Origin: Bacillota bacterium
Lineage (GTDB): Bacteria; Bacillota; UBA4882; UBA8346
Length of the DNA: 64,000 nucleotides
Assembly: GCA_023400055.1 (NCBI GenBank)
Contig: JAEXFN010000045.1
Coordinates: forward strand, 73,154 to 137,153
Direction: 5' to 3'
Shown: in pieces, positions 53,841-62,467 of the stretch
Position numbering within the stretch: position 1 is the first letter of the stretch
Layout of the letters: the number at the start of each line of letters is the position of its first letter
Made by a program: the position numbers and the translations under genes
The notes under the pieces: generated by a model
What the model was told of the DNA's origin: nothing
The model's database searches: none
What the model saw: the letters and a program-made list of their open reading frames with translations, nothing else

Positions 53841-55622
53841 TCAATCGCAACGCTCGTCATTGACGGCTTTGATCTTCGCCGGGCTTATTTTCGGCGTGCG
53901 ATCCTCCGTCAGTAGCCCGTTGATTTCCTGCTGGACGTCGCTGAGTTGGGTATAGCAATAGCCGCAGATATAAGGGAGCTTCTTAATCGCCACCGTGATA
54001 GCTTGATATCTGGATAAAAACTCCGCTTCGGACCCTACCTGATTGCCATAACCCCAGCCGGTTTCGCTCTTAAAGGCGATCCCGCCATACTCGCTGATGA
54101 TGATCGGCTGGCCGCGGTAAGCGTGGTTTTCCGTAAAATTGTGACGCCGGCTGCGGTTGACGACTTCATCCGCGACGATGCGCTCTTTATCGCTGTAGCG
54201 CTTGCTGAAAGCGCTGGCGAATTCCTCATAATCATGAATCGTCAAGATATCGGAGATGGTATGCTCCCAGCCGTCATTGACGATGACCGGCCGGGTATTG
54301 TCGATCGCTTTGGTAAGGTAATAGAGCGCCTGGGCGAAACTCTGCTGCTGCCGGTTCACTTGGATATTGGGCACTCCCCAGGATTCATTCAGCGGAACCC
54401 AGGTTACAATCGATGGATGATTGTAATTCTGTTCCACGACATCGAGCCATTCCGGCACGAAATTGGCGACGCTCTGGTCGTTGTATTCATAGGTGGCGGG
54501 AAACTCCGACCAGACCAATAATCCTTTTTGATCGCACCAGTATAGGAAACGTTCGTCCTCGACCTTCATATGTTTGCGGACGCCGTTAAAACCCATCGCC
54601 ATGGTTTTTTCAATATCCTCTAAGATCGCCGCGTCGCTCGGCGGAGTCAAGAGCGTGTCGGGCCAGTAGCCCTGATCCAGCAGCAACTTTTGATAAATCT
54701 CCGCGTTGTTGAGCAAGATCTTGCCATTCTTGATCGACAGTTTGCGCATGCCGAAATAGGAACTGACTTCATCCAGCAATACATTTCCGGCAAAGAGTTT
54801 AAACTGCACATCATATAGATTGGGACGACCGATGTCCCAAACCGGGAACTTCAGGTGCACCCCGTCCACCAGCGCCTCAGCGGTGACGTCCAGTTTCAGC
54901 TTGGCGAAGCTGCGCGCCGGGCTCAGGGAGACTTCCCGGACCGGCTGGCCCCGAAAAGATATCAGCGTATGGATGGTCAGGTCGGGGTGGGCCTCGTAGT
55001 TATGGATGGTATATTCAAAGGAAACCGCGGCGTCATCCAGGTCCGGCGTTATTTTGACCTTTTCCAGATAAGTCTCGGCCACATACTCCAGCCATACCGT
55101 CTTCCAAATGCCAGTGGACTGCACATACCAGCAGCCATAGTTGTGATCATGCCAGCGCTGCTTTCCCCGGGGCTGGCAACCGCTTTTGGAATCCTCGCAT
55201 TTGACGGTGATCCGGTTTGTTTGGCCCCATTGGACATGATCGGTGATATCCAATTGAAACTTGCTGCTGCTGCCGCGGTGCATTCCCGCGTGGTTGCCGT
55301 TGATCCAAACCTTAGTAAGATAATCCGCGCCCTGAAAATGCAGGATGATTCGCTTCCCGGCATATTGGGGATCGATCGAAAACTCCCTTTGGTACCATAC
55401 GTTGGGGTGATGGGTCTCATCGTGAATCCCGCTGGCGACGCTTTCATAGACAAAGGGGACTCTGATCTTACGATCCAGCCCGGGCCGCCGGTACCAGCCC
55501 CGGGCCTCGCCCGCATTTTGGTCATCGAAAGCGAAATCCCATAAACCGTTGAGATTATCCCAAGCTGCTCTGGCGAATTGGGGTCGGGGATATTCATTGC
55601 AGTCGTATTTTTCCGTTTTCAT
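53841..55622 (-). CDS. Glycoside hydrolase family 2, cytoplasmic
   Basis: 593 residues from the ATG at 55622 with GGGAG upstream. Sugar-binding jelly roll (about 20-185), immunoglobulin-like domain (about 190-290) and TIM barrel (about 300-590). The acid/base Glu413 lies in VTWVPLNESWGVPN and the nucleophile Glu511 in IIISEYGGIAF. There is no signal peptide, so it hydrolyses a beta-linked sugar after import by the ABC transporter encoded upstream. Beta-galactosidase, -glucuronidase and -mannosidase remain possible; the sequence does not decide. It is the last gene of module D. Confidence 0.88.
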   Translation of the reverse strand: MKTEKYDCNEYPRPQFARAAWDNLNGLWDFAFDDQNAGEARGWYRRPGLDRKIRVPFVYESVASGIHDETHHPNVWYQREFSIDPQYAGKRIILHFQGADYLTKVWINGNHAGMHRGSSSKFQLDITDHVQWGQTNRITVKCEDSKSGCQPRGKQRWHDHNYGCWYVQSTGIWKTVWLEYVAETYLEKVKITPDLDDAAVSFEYTIHNYEAHPDLTIHTLISFRGQPVREVSLSPARSFAKLKLDVTAEALVDGVHLKFPVWDIGRPNLYDVQFKLFAGNVLLDEVSSYFGMRKLSIKNGKILLNNAEIYQKLLLDQGYWPDTLLTPPSDAAILEDIEKTMAMGFNGVRKHMKVEDERFLYWCDQKGLLVWSEFPATYEYNDQSVANFVPEWLDVVEQNYNHPSIVTWVPLNESWGVPNIQVNRQQQSFAQALYYLTKAIDNTRPVIVNDGWEHTISDILTIHDYEEFASAFSKRYSDKERIVADEVVNRSRRHNFTENHAYRGQPIIISEYGGIAFKSETGWGYGNQVGSEAEFLSRYQAITVAIKKLPYICGYCYTQLSDVQQEINGLLTEDRTPKISPAKIKAVNDERCD

Positions 55623-55645
55623 GCTGTGCTCCCTCATCTTTTATC

Positions 55646-56476
55646 TTAGCCTTTGATCCCGGACATGGTCACGCCCTTGATAATCTGCTTCTCAAATAGG
55701 ATAAAGACCAGGATCACCGGCAACGAAGCGATGGCGTTGACGGTCATCGGCAGGACATAACCGTTGGTATAATTGGAATTGAAGATCGGAATCCCCAAAG
55801 GTATCGTGTAATAGGTATCCGAAGTGACGCAGAGAAACGGCCAGAGGAAATTGTTCCAACTGGTGATGAACGTCAGGATGGCGATCGACGCCAGAGCCGG
55901 TTTGGCCAGCGGAACGACGATGCTGATGAAGTTGCGGACCCAGCCGCAGCCGTCGATGCGCGCGCTGTCCAGCAGCTCCTGGGGAACCCCGTCGAAGAAA
56001 CCCTTTAAGATGAGCACCGCCATCGGCGAGGCCAGTCCGGGCAGGACGATGCCCGCGTAGCTATCCAATAAATTAAGATGTTTTACGACCTGATACAAAG
56101 GGATAATCGTCGCCTCCCCCGGCAGCATCAGTCCGAATAAAATGAATAACATCACGTGCTGGCTATACTTGCCCCTGATCTTCGACAGGGCGTAGGCGGC
56201 CATTGCCGACACGACGACGGTCGCCGCCGTCGAAAAACTGGCGATCGCCAGGCTGTTCAGGATCCAGCGGATCATGCCCGAGGTCTTCAGCACCTTGGGA
56301 TAACTCTCCAAGGTGTAGGGCGGGACGAACCAGCTCAATACATTGTGGATCACATCCCCTTCATGGCGCAATGATACAAAGACCATCCAGATCAGAGGTA
56401 TTATAAATAGCAACGCCAGTAGCAACGAAGCAAGGGTAATCAGCGTGCCGCGATAGTTCGTCTGCTTTGCCGCCAT
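55646..56476 (-). CDS. Carbohydrate ABC transporter permease (MalG type); module D
   Basis: 276 residues; GGAGGG precedes the ATG. Six predicted helices. The EAA loop reads LDSARIDGCGWVRNFISIVV and the C-terminus MSGIKG. It partners the permease 3 nt upstream. It is clearly different from the module A-C permeases, so this importer has a separate history. GH2 follows 23 nt downstream. Confidence 0.92.
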   Translation of the reverse strand: MAAKQTNYRGTLITLASLLLALLFIIPLIWMVFVSLRHEGDVIHNVLSWFVPPYTLESYPKVLKTSGMIRWILNSLAIASFSTAATVVVSAMAAYALSKIRGKYSQHVMLFILFGLMLPGEATIIPLYQVVKHLNLLDSYAGIVLPGLASPMAVLILKGFFDGVPQELLDSARIDGCGWVRNFISIVVPLAKPALASIAILTFITSWNNFLWPFLCVTSDTYYTIPLGIPIFNSNYTNGYVLPMTVNAIASLPVILVFILFEKQIIKGVTMSGIKG

Positions 56477-56479
56477 CGG

Positions 56480-57412
56480 TCAACCCTCCTTTTCCCCGGT
56501 GACCCTGAACTGGATCAAGGTGATGATCACCAGGATGATGAACAGGCCGTAAGACATCGCCGCGGCATAGCCCAGACTGGATTTGGTAAAGCCGTTTTCA
56601 TAAATGTACTGGATAATCGGCCGGGTTGCCGAACCCGGTCCGCCGTTGGTGATCAGGAATATTTGCGCGAACACCTTGAAGGAGGCCAGGATTTGCAACA
56701 TCACAATGATTTTGGTGATCGGGTTTAACATGGGCAAGGTGACATGCCAGAAGCTTTGCGTCTTGGTGGCGCCGTCGATGGCGGCCGCCTCGTGGATTTC
56801 ATCCGGGATATCCTGTAGCGCCGATAAGTACAAGATCATATTGAAACCGACCGTCCACCAGATGGTGGTGCCGATGATTGAAACCCAGGCCAGATGGGGA
56901 TCGGCCAGCCAGTAAGGCTCGGCTTTGATGCCGCAGAGATGCAACACGGAATTTAACAAGCCGGTATACGGCTGAAGCACGAAGATCGCCAGGTAGGCGA
57001 TGACTGAAACCGTCAGTACGCTCGGCATAAAAAAAGTAATCCGGAATAATTTCCTCAATTTCGATTTGCGGTTGGCGACTAGCGCCAAAAGCAGCGCGAT
57101 AATCACCATGAAAGGCGTCGAAAGCAGCACAAAGAAGGTGGTATTTTTCAAAGCGCCCCAGAAATCGCTGTCGCTGAGCATCTTTTGATAGTTGGCCAGT
57201 CCCACGAAATCCAGCTGGCGAATGATGGTCCATTTGAAAAAACTCATATACAACCCTTGAAGCATGGGATAAATCGTAAAGGTTAAATACAGGACGAGAA
57301 AAGGCAGCAAGAAAAAGATATTGGCGATCAGGATCTTATATTTGTTCCGCAAATTCGCAACCTCCTCCAGGGCCGGAGCGCCGTCGGGCAGCGGCGGCAT
57401 TGCCTCCTTCAC
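56480..57412 (-). CDS. Carbohydrate ABC transporter permease (MalF type); module D
   Basis: Up to 310 residues; the start is uncertain. The GTG at 57412 has no proper ribosome site, whereas a TTG about 20 codons further in has GGAGGAGG 8 nt upstream and gives an N-terminus (RNKYKILIANIFFLLPFLVL) typical for the family. Six helices; EAA loop HEAAAIDGATKTQSFWHVTL; ITNGGPGSATRPIIQYIY near the C-terminus. An intercistronic hairpin separates it from the binding-protein gene. Confidence 0.88.
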   Translation of the reverse strand: MKEAMPPLPDGAPALEEVANLRNKYKILIANIFFLLPFLVLYLTFTIYPMLQGLYMSFFKWTIIRQLDFVGLANYQKMLSDSDFWGALKNTTFFVLLSTPFMVIIALLLALVANRKSKLRKLFRITFFMPSVLTVSVIAYLAIFVLQPYTGLLNSVLHLCGIKAEPYWLADPHLAWVSIIGTTIWWTVGFNMILYLSALQDIPDEIHEAAAIDGATKTQSFWHVTLPMLNPITKIIVMLQILASFKVFAQIFLITNGGPGSATRPIIQYIYENGFTKSSLGYAAAMSYGLFIILVIITLIQFRVTGEKEG

Positions 57413-57423
57413 TCCAGCTTTTT

Positions 57424-57478
57424 AAACGAAGAAACCCCGCCGGGAGAGCGCCGTCCCTCCCGGCAAAGTTCCTCGTTT
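57424..57478 (-). promoter_or_regulatory. Intercistronic stem-loop after the binding-protein gene (module D)
   Basis: Inner stem GCCGGGAG (57439-57446) with CTCCCGGC (57457-57464), extended by imperfect pairing of AAACGAAGAAAC with GTTCCTCGTTT. Located directly after the binding-protein stop. Probably stabilises the upstream message and limits read-through to the permeases. Confidence 0.65.
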
Positions 57479-57486
57479 GGCGCCGC

Positions 57487-58749
57487 TTATTTCACCAGAT
57501 CATCGATCTCCGACGCCATTTTGGTCAACGCGGTCTTCGAATCGGTGCTGCCATTCCAGATCGTGTCCAGGTTTTTCTTGATGACATCGAACATGGCCCA
57601 GTTGCTCTTGCTATGGGAGAAGAACACCACATGCTTCGCGGCAGTCGCGTATTCGCTGCGGTAAGGCAGTGCCTTAAAGTCGGCACTGGCCACCACCGCG
57701 TCCGAAGCCGGGACGTGGCCCGCCTGGGACCAGATCTTGCCGCAATCGGCCACATAACTGGCGAATTCCATCGCCGCGTCCTGCCGGGCCTTGTCATCCT
57801 TGGCCTGAACCGGCAGAATAATCGTATGGGAATCGCCCCAGGTGGCGGTCTTGCCCATCACCGTCGGCAGCTCCATGGCGCCGAAGCTCAAGCCTTTGAC
57901 CCCTTCAAACACCGGGGTGGTCCAGCCGCCGGTGAAAGTCACCGCCGCCTTCTCGGACGAGAACGTCTTGACGAAATCGGCCAGGTTCTTCTGGATATAA
58001 CCCCGGGTAAACAAGCTCTTCACGTACTCGGCCGCCTTGACGGCCTTAGCCATGTCCAGCTCGGATTTGGTGAAATTAGCGTTCAGCAGCGAGGTCGGCC
58101 CTTGCTGCACGTAGAGGGCGTACCATAAGCGGTAGACATCATCGCCGCTGGTCGGTTCGGACAGCGGATAGACATCGGCGGGCAACTTCTTCTTCAAAGT
58201 GGCGAAGAAAGCATCCAATCCCTTGACGCCGCGCGCCAGGATCGGCTTCCCTTGCGCATTGAGGAGGCCCGCCTTTTTCAGGAGGGTTTTGTTGTAATAC
58301 ATGATATAGGGATGCGTATCCAGCGGAACCGCATAATGTTTCCCGTCATAGACCGTCGAGTTCAAGATGTTCTTGTTCAATTTCCCCCAGTTCATCTTGA
58401 CATCCTTGGCGTAACCGTCCAGCGCGTAAACCGTGCCACTGTCCACCAGGGCCGGCAGCTCCGATACGTGAGCCGCCCCGATATCCGGGCCTTTGCCGGC
58501 GGCCACCGCCGTCATCAGCTTGGTGTAATAGGGCGTGCCCCAGGCCTGAATCACGTTTTTGACGACGATCGCGGACTGCGATTTGTTGAAATTGTCGACG
58601 ATCTCCTGCATGTAGGAACCTTCCCCGCCGCCGAAGAAGGACCAATACGTCAGTTGGACCTTGGGAGCCGCTTTCACCATGGCCATACCCGCCAACACCA
58701 CCATTGCCAACATCATGCTGAGCGTCGCTGTGAAAAGTTTATTTTTCAT
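57487..58749 (-). CDS. Sugar ABC transporter substrate-binding protein; module D
   Basis: 420 residues from the ATG at 58749 (GGGGGA 7 nt upstream). Signal peptide MKNKLFTATLSMMLAMVVLA, likely cut after VKA, with no lipobox. Family-1 segments: QLTYWSFFGGGEGSYMQEIV, GKGPDIGAAHVSELPAL, YNKTLLKKAGL and AAVTFTGGWTT. Its promoter carries the ACAAT-N3-ATTGT site shared with the ArsR-type gene, so expression is probably repressed until the sugar is present. Confidence 0.9.
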   Translation of the reverse strand: MKNKLFTATLSMMLAMVVLAGMAMVKAAPKVQLTYWSFFGGGEGSYMQEIVDNFNKSQSAIVVKNVIQAWGTPYYTKLMTAVAAGKGPDIGAAHVSELPALVDSGTVYALDGYAKDVKMNWGKLNKNILNSTVYDGKHYAVPLDTHPYIMYYNKTLLKKAGLLNAQGKPILARGVKGLDAFFATLKKKLPADVYPLSEPTSGDDVYRLWYALYVQQGPTSLLNANFTKSELDMAKAVKAAEYVKSLFTRGYIQKNLADFVKTFSSEKAAVTFTGGWTTPVFEGVKGLSFGAMELPTVMGKTATWGDSHTIILPVQAKDDKARQDAAMEFASYVADCGKIWSQAGHVPASDAVVASADFKALPYRSEYATAAKHVVFFSHSKSNWAMFDVIKKNLDTIWNGSTDSKTALTKMASEIDDLVK

Positions 58750-58866
58750 CAACCCATCCCCCTTATGGTTTATTTATAATCAGCACCGGTTCGAGCGACC
58801 GTTGCCAATTACCGACGCTGGACCGCCATTCCGCTCAGGTTATGAAACCAATTAATTCGTTTTATT

Positions 58867-58922
58867 ACAATATTATTGTTTCATTTCAATTCGATTATAG
58901 CATTGATCCCAAAACGGGTCAA
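58867..58922 (-). promoter_or_regulatory. Module D promoter with overlapping operator
   Basis: On the minus strand TTGACC (58922-58917), a 17-bp spacer and TATAAT (58899-58894) form a near-consensus sigma-A promoter. Fifteen bases downstream of the -10 lies ACAAT-AAT-ATTGT (58879-58867), spanning the region just past the expected transcription start. The same core is in the ArsR-type gene's promoter at 60.1 kb. A protein bound here would block transcription. Confidence 0.75.
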
Positions 58923-59066
58923 TAACCCATTGGCAACATTTTGGAAACGCCATCTTAACAAAACAGTCCTTTTCCTTCGCAACCTCCCTTTTCCGGTGTT
59001 GTCACAACCGCTTCCCCGGAGCGGAAGCCCGTCCGATCCGGCGAGCTAAAAGTGATCGCCCCAAAC

Positions 59067-59088
59067 AAAAAAGAGCCCCTTCGGGCTC
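59067..59088 (-). terminator. Rho-independent terminator of the ArsR-type gene
   Basis: GAGCCC-CTTC-GGGCTC followed on the minus strand by TTTTTTG, 38 nt after the regulator's stop. It separates the regulator from the module D operon, which has its own promoter. Confidence 0.85.
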
Positions 59089-59125
59089 GCAAAATTATTT
59101 CTTTCCGTGAGCAGTATAGCGAAGA

Positions 59126-60058
59126 TCAGCCCGGGCTGTACTTGATCTTCATCACGATGGCCTGCTCGTGGTTGCCGAATTTCCGGCCGAATAGATTGAC
59201 CCCGCCGATGTTGACCGCGTCTTCCTTGATGCCGATCCGCAGTTTGATGAAACTGCTTTTGGCGATGCAAATATCGCTGATGGTGACGTCGGAGACGTGC
59301 CGGCCGTCCTCGAAGGTTCCCATGTTGGTGATATCCCAGGTCTTCAGGAGCCCGTACTGGGTCGCGTGATCCCACCACCAGGCCGGATTGAGCTTGCCGC
59401 GGATGCCGCCGAAATCCCCGGGACTGGTCCAGGTGGCCACCGCGACGTCATTCACCCACAGGGTGATGTCCGAGGGCCAGTCATTGTTATAGTTGGGCGC
59501 CTCCGAACAGATTTCCATCGCGAACTGGATGTTGTCGATCGTCGCCGGCTTGCTGTTCAATTCGCCCTTGGAAAACTTATATTCGATATACCCTTTGCGG
59601 AACCAGATGATCTCCGCCTTGACCCTTTCCGGGACGAAGAATTCGCCCGGCTCGTCCTCGCCGACGATCATCCCCGCTTCGTCGGCCATGCCGCAGGTGG
59701 GATACACCGCGCAATCCGAGAAAAACCCCAAGGGCATTTCGACCTTGTAGAATCCGTAGTCTCTGTCCGGCTTTAAGCTCTGGCTCAAAGCGATGTGGAT
59801 ATCGTCGTAATTCTTGCTGCAATTCTTCTTGGTGCCGCGGTTGCCCGACTGGAACTGGGTGGTGATTAAGCCCACCTCAGCCAGGATATTGATGTTAAAG
59901 GCGGCGGTGGAAACGGCGATCTTCAGCTCCGCCGCGATTTCGACCACATTCATGCTGCGCTTTTCCAGCAGCTTTAAGATGTTCAGGCGGATCTCCGACG
60001 ATAAGCCGCGGCACACTTCGCTGAGTTTCTTGGGATCATCCAGCGACAATTGAAGCAT
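59126..60058 (-). CDS. ArsR-type regulator with a large C-terminal sensor domain
   Basis: 310 residues, about three times a simple ArsR protein. The N-terminal winged helix (about 5-90) reads LSSEIRLNILKLLEKRSMNV, then VVEIAAELKIAVSTAAFNIN. The C-terminal part (about 95-310) is rich in aromatic residues and predicted beta-strands (WPSDITLWVNDVAVATW, AWWWDHATQYGLL) and has no metal-site Cys pair, so it may bind a sugar. GGGGGG precedes the ATG. The promoter contains a 27-bp palindrome whose core also lies in the module D promoter. It is therefore most likely the autorepressed regulator of module D. Confidence 0.8.
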   Translation of the reverse strand: MLQLSLDDPKKLSEVCRGLSSEIRLNILKLLEKRSMNVVEIAAELKIAVSTAAFNINILAEVGLITTQFQSGNRGTKKNCSKNYDDIHIALSQSLKPDRDYGFYKVEMPLGFFSDCAVYPTCGMADEAGMIVGEDEPGEFFVPERVKAEIIWFRKGYIEYKFSKGELNSKPATIDNIQFAMEICSEAPNYNNDWPSDITLWVNDVAVATWTSPGDFGGIRGKLNPAWWWDHATQYGLLKTWDITNMGTFEDGRHVSDVTISDICIAKSSFIKLRIGIKEDAVNIGGVNLFGRKFGNHEQAIVMKIKYSPG

Positions 60059-60090
60059 AATCCGATACCCCCCTTTAATCTTGCAAGTGA

Positions 60091-60135
60091 ATCATACCAC
60101 AGCCGGCGCAATATTACAATAATATTGTAATATTG
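60091..60135 (-). promoter_or_regulatory. ArsR-type gene promoter with a perfect palindromic operator
   Basis: CAATATTACAAT-AAT-ATTGTAATATTG (60109-60135) is a perfect 12-3-12 inverted repeat. On the minus strand TTGTAA within it (60119-60114) serves as -35 with a 17-bp spacer to TATGAT (60096-60091). The operator thus covers the -35 box, indicating autorepression. Confidence 0.75.
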
Positions 60136-60251
60136 ATCGGATTCAACCAAGTTGACCCGACCATGAACCCGCCGACGTTTCGGGTGCGCTTGAAACATTG
60201 CCAAATTTTCGCCGAAATTCTAATCTCAAATTAGCCAAATTTAGATTTTCC

Positions 60252-60524
60252 GATGCAGAATTCTATTTTCAGGAGCGATATTTTGATTATTCAGATCGAT
60301 ATTTTGATTATCGAGATCGATAATTTTATTTTACAGATCGAAAAATCATTTCTCCGGATCGAAAATTAAATTATGGGGATGGATATTTTATTTCTTCGGA
60401 TCGAAAATCTATTTCTCATGATCAATCATTCAATTCTGATGATCGAAAATAAAATTATGGGGATCGCAAAATCATTTCCGGGGATCGCTATTTTATTTAT
60501 CGGGATGATTCTCTAATTCGGCCG
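60252..60524. repeat. 21-bp tandem array 6 (thirteen units, GATCGAAAAT type)
   Basis: Units start at about 60252 and every 21 bp to about 60504, most beginning GATCG followed by AT-rich sequence such as AAAATCATTTCTCCG or ATATTTTGATTATCG. GATC recurs at nearly every step, and one unit forms TCGATA-N7-TATCGA. It lies in the gap between the permease of module E (stop at 60667, followed by a terminator at 60591-60623) and the start of the ArsR-type gene. No gene is seen in 60136-60590. Confidence 0.85.
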
Positions 60525-60590
60525 CTTAAAATTTGAATTTTTCCGGCACCAATTTAACTTATCGACCCAATCCATTCTTTTTATGATAAA

Positions 60591-60623
60591 GGAAAGGCCG
60601 TCCCCAAAGGAACGGCCTTTTCC
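60591..60623 (-). terminator. Terminator of the module E importer operon
   Basis: AAAGGCCGT-N10-ACGGCCTTT, extended by flanking GGA/TCC pairs, 44 nt after the permease stop. On the minus strand it is followed by CCTTTATC, a short T-rich stretch. The stem is strong, and 21-bp array 6 begins about 70 nt beyond. Confidence 0.7.
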
Positions 60624-60666
60624 TGACGTGATTCTCTGCTATTGCCATCCGCAAAACTCCCAACGC

Positions 60667-61524
60667 TCAGCCCTTGACGGAGCCGTTGGCCAACCCGCCC
60701 ACCAGGTGTTTCTGCAGGCTGACGAAGATCAGGATCACCGGAAAGACGGTCAGCCCCGAGAAGGCCATCACTCGGTTCCAGACGATGCCGAACTCGCCGA
60801 TGTAGTTGTAGATGCCGGCGGTCATCGGCCGCATCGCCTGGCTGTTTAGGAAGGTCAAGGGGTAAATCAGGTTGCCCCAGGCGAACAGGAACGAAAACGC
60901 CGCCGCCACCAGCATCCCCGGGTAAGCGATGGGAACCATGATCCGCAGGAAAGCGGTGAATTTATTGCAGCCGTCGATCCGCGCCGACTCCTCCAGCTCC
61001 TTGGGGATGGACAGGAAATAGGTCCGCAGGGTCAGCACGCTGAACGGAATGGCGATGGTGCAGTCGGCGATGATCGGCGCCGCGAAATGATTCAGCGCCC
61101 CCAGCTGCTTGAAGATGATGAACAGCGGCGTCAGCACCAGCGTCGGCGGCAGCATCTGGGTGACCAGGAAGATCAGCAGGATCGGTTTCTTGCCGACCAT
61201 CTTGTAGCGGGCCAGCCCGTAGGCTGCCGGCGCCGCCAGGGCCATCGACAGCACCATCGTCAGCACCGAGATGAGCACGCTGTTGAAGAAGGCCTTGTAG
61301 ACGTTGAAATCGCCCAGGGACTTCACGATGTAGTTCTCAAAATGGAGCACCGTCGGGAAGAGCGTCGGCGGGGTCCGGAAGATCTCCGCCTCCGACTTGA
61401 GCGAGGTGACGATCAGCCAATAAATCGGGAATAAAAACGCGATGCTGACCAGGACGGCGATGGCGTTGAGCAGCCATTCGCGCTTGGTCTCGGCGTCCCA
61501 CAGTTTCTTCGCCGGCAGGCTCAT
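60667..61524 (-). CDS. Carbohydrate ABC transporter permease (MalG type); module E
   Basis: 285 residues; AAGAGGTGA upstream, and its ATG directly follows the stop of the partner gene. Six predicted helices. The EAA loop reads LEESARIDGCNKFTAFLRIM and the C-terminus is GLANGSVKG. The YLTTLR-type region is replaced by VLTLRTYFLSIPKE, usual for trehalose/maltose-type MalG proteins. Last gene of module E in this window. Confidence 0.92.
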   Translation of the reverse strand: MSLPAKKLWDAETKREWLLNAIAVLVSIAFLFPIYWLIVTSLKSEAEIFRTPPTLFPTVLHFENYIVKSLGDFNVYKAFFNSVLISVLTMVLSMALAAPAAYGLARYKMVGKKPILLIFLVTQMLPPTLVLTPLFIIFKQLGALNHFAAPIIADCTIAIPFSVLTLRTYFLSIPKELEESARIDGCNKFTAFLRIMVPIAYPGMLVAAAFSFLFAWGNLIYPLTFLNSQAMRPMTAGIYNYIGEFGIVWNRVMAFSGLTVFPVILIFVSLQKHLVGGLANGSVKG

Positions 61525-62427
61525 TCACATCACCTCTTCATCCTGCTGCAGCAGGCCCAGATAGATCAGGCCCACCCCGAACAGGATCACAAATAAGATA
61601 TTGGCCACGGTCGCGCCCTGGCTGAAATTGAACTCCACGAACGAGAGCCGGTAGGCCAGCGTCGACAGCACCTCGGTGGCGTTGACCGGCCCGCCGTTGG
61701 TCATGATGAAGACCAGGTCGAAGACTTTGAATGTATAGATGAAGCCGAGCGTCAGCACGGACATGATCGCCGGCCGGATCATCGGAATGGTGATGCAGAA
61801 AAATTTCTGCCAGGCGTTGGCGCCGTCGATGTCGGCGCTCTCGTAGATGCTGGGGGGGATGGTGATGATCCCCGTCGCCAGCAGGATCATGTTGAAGGGA
61901 ATGCCCACCCAGATGTTGGCGATGATGATGCCGCAGAGCGCGGTTTTCTGGTTGATCAGCCACTCGACCGGCTGCTTGATCAGGTGCAGCGCGAGCAGCA
62001 ACTGGTTGATGATGCCGCCGCTGGGGCTGAGCATGTATTTGAACATCAGGGCGGTGATCGTCAGCGGAATCAGCCAGGCGATGGTCACCAGGCCGCGCAG
62101 GAACGAAGCGTATTTAAATTTCATGGCGAAAAAGAGCGCCAGCAAAAAGCCGATGGAAAACTGGAAGACCAGACTGATCACCGTATAAAGCAGGGTATTC
62201 ACGGTAGCGATGTTCAGAATTTTATCGGGATCGCTGAAAAATTGCAGGTAATTCCGGAAACCCACCCATTCCTTGGCGCCCTGAATGGTCATTACGTTGA
62301 CGTTTTGGAAGCTGAGTAGGATGTTATAGATGATCGGGTATCCGATGAAGGCCAGCATGAAAAGGAGCGCCGGCAACACGAACAGATAGACGGTCCAATT
62401 TTCGAATTTCGGAAAGAACTTAGGCAC
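61525..62427 (-). CDS. Carbohydrate ABC transporter permease (MalF type); module E
   Basis: 300 residues from a GTG behind AAGGTGG. Six predicted helices starting with VYLFVLPALLFMLAFIGYPI. The EAA loop is YESADIDGANAWQKFFCITI, and IMTNGGPVNATEVLSTLAYR marks the family. Stop and next start adjoin (TGAATG), so both permeases are coupled. GC content in this stretch is higher than in module C. Confidence 0.92.
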   Translation of the reverse strand: MPKFFPKFENWTVYLFVLPALLFMLAFIGYPIIYNILLSFQNVNVMTIQGAKEWVGFRNYLQFFSDPDKILNIATVNTLLYTVISLVFQFSIGFLLALFFAMKFKYASFLRGLVTIAWLIPLTITALMFKYMLSPSGGIINQLLLALHLIKQPVEWLINQKTALCGIIIANIWVGIPFNMILLATGIITIPPSIYESADIDGANAWQKFFCITIPMIRPAIMSVLTLGFIYTFKVFDLVFIMTNGGPVNATEVLSTLAYRLSFVEFNFSQGATVANILFVILFGVGLIYLGLLQQDEEVM

Positions 62428-62467
62428 AATGGGCCACCACCTTATCGGGGATTATCGGAGCCGGAGA

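Noticed and set aside
402..60524. CRISPR arrays
   Set aside because: Units are contiguous at 21 bp with no spacers, unit sequence differs between loci, and no cas gene is present.
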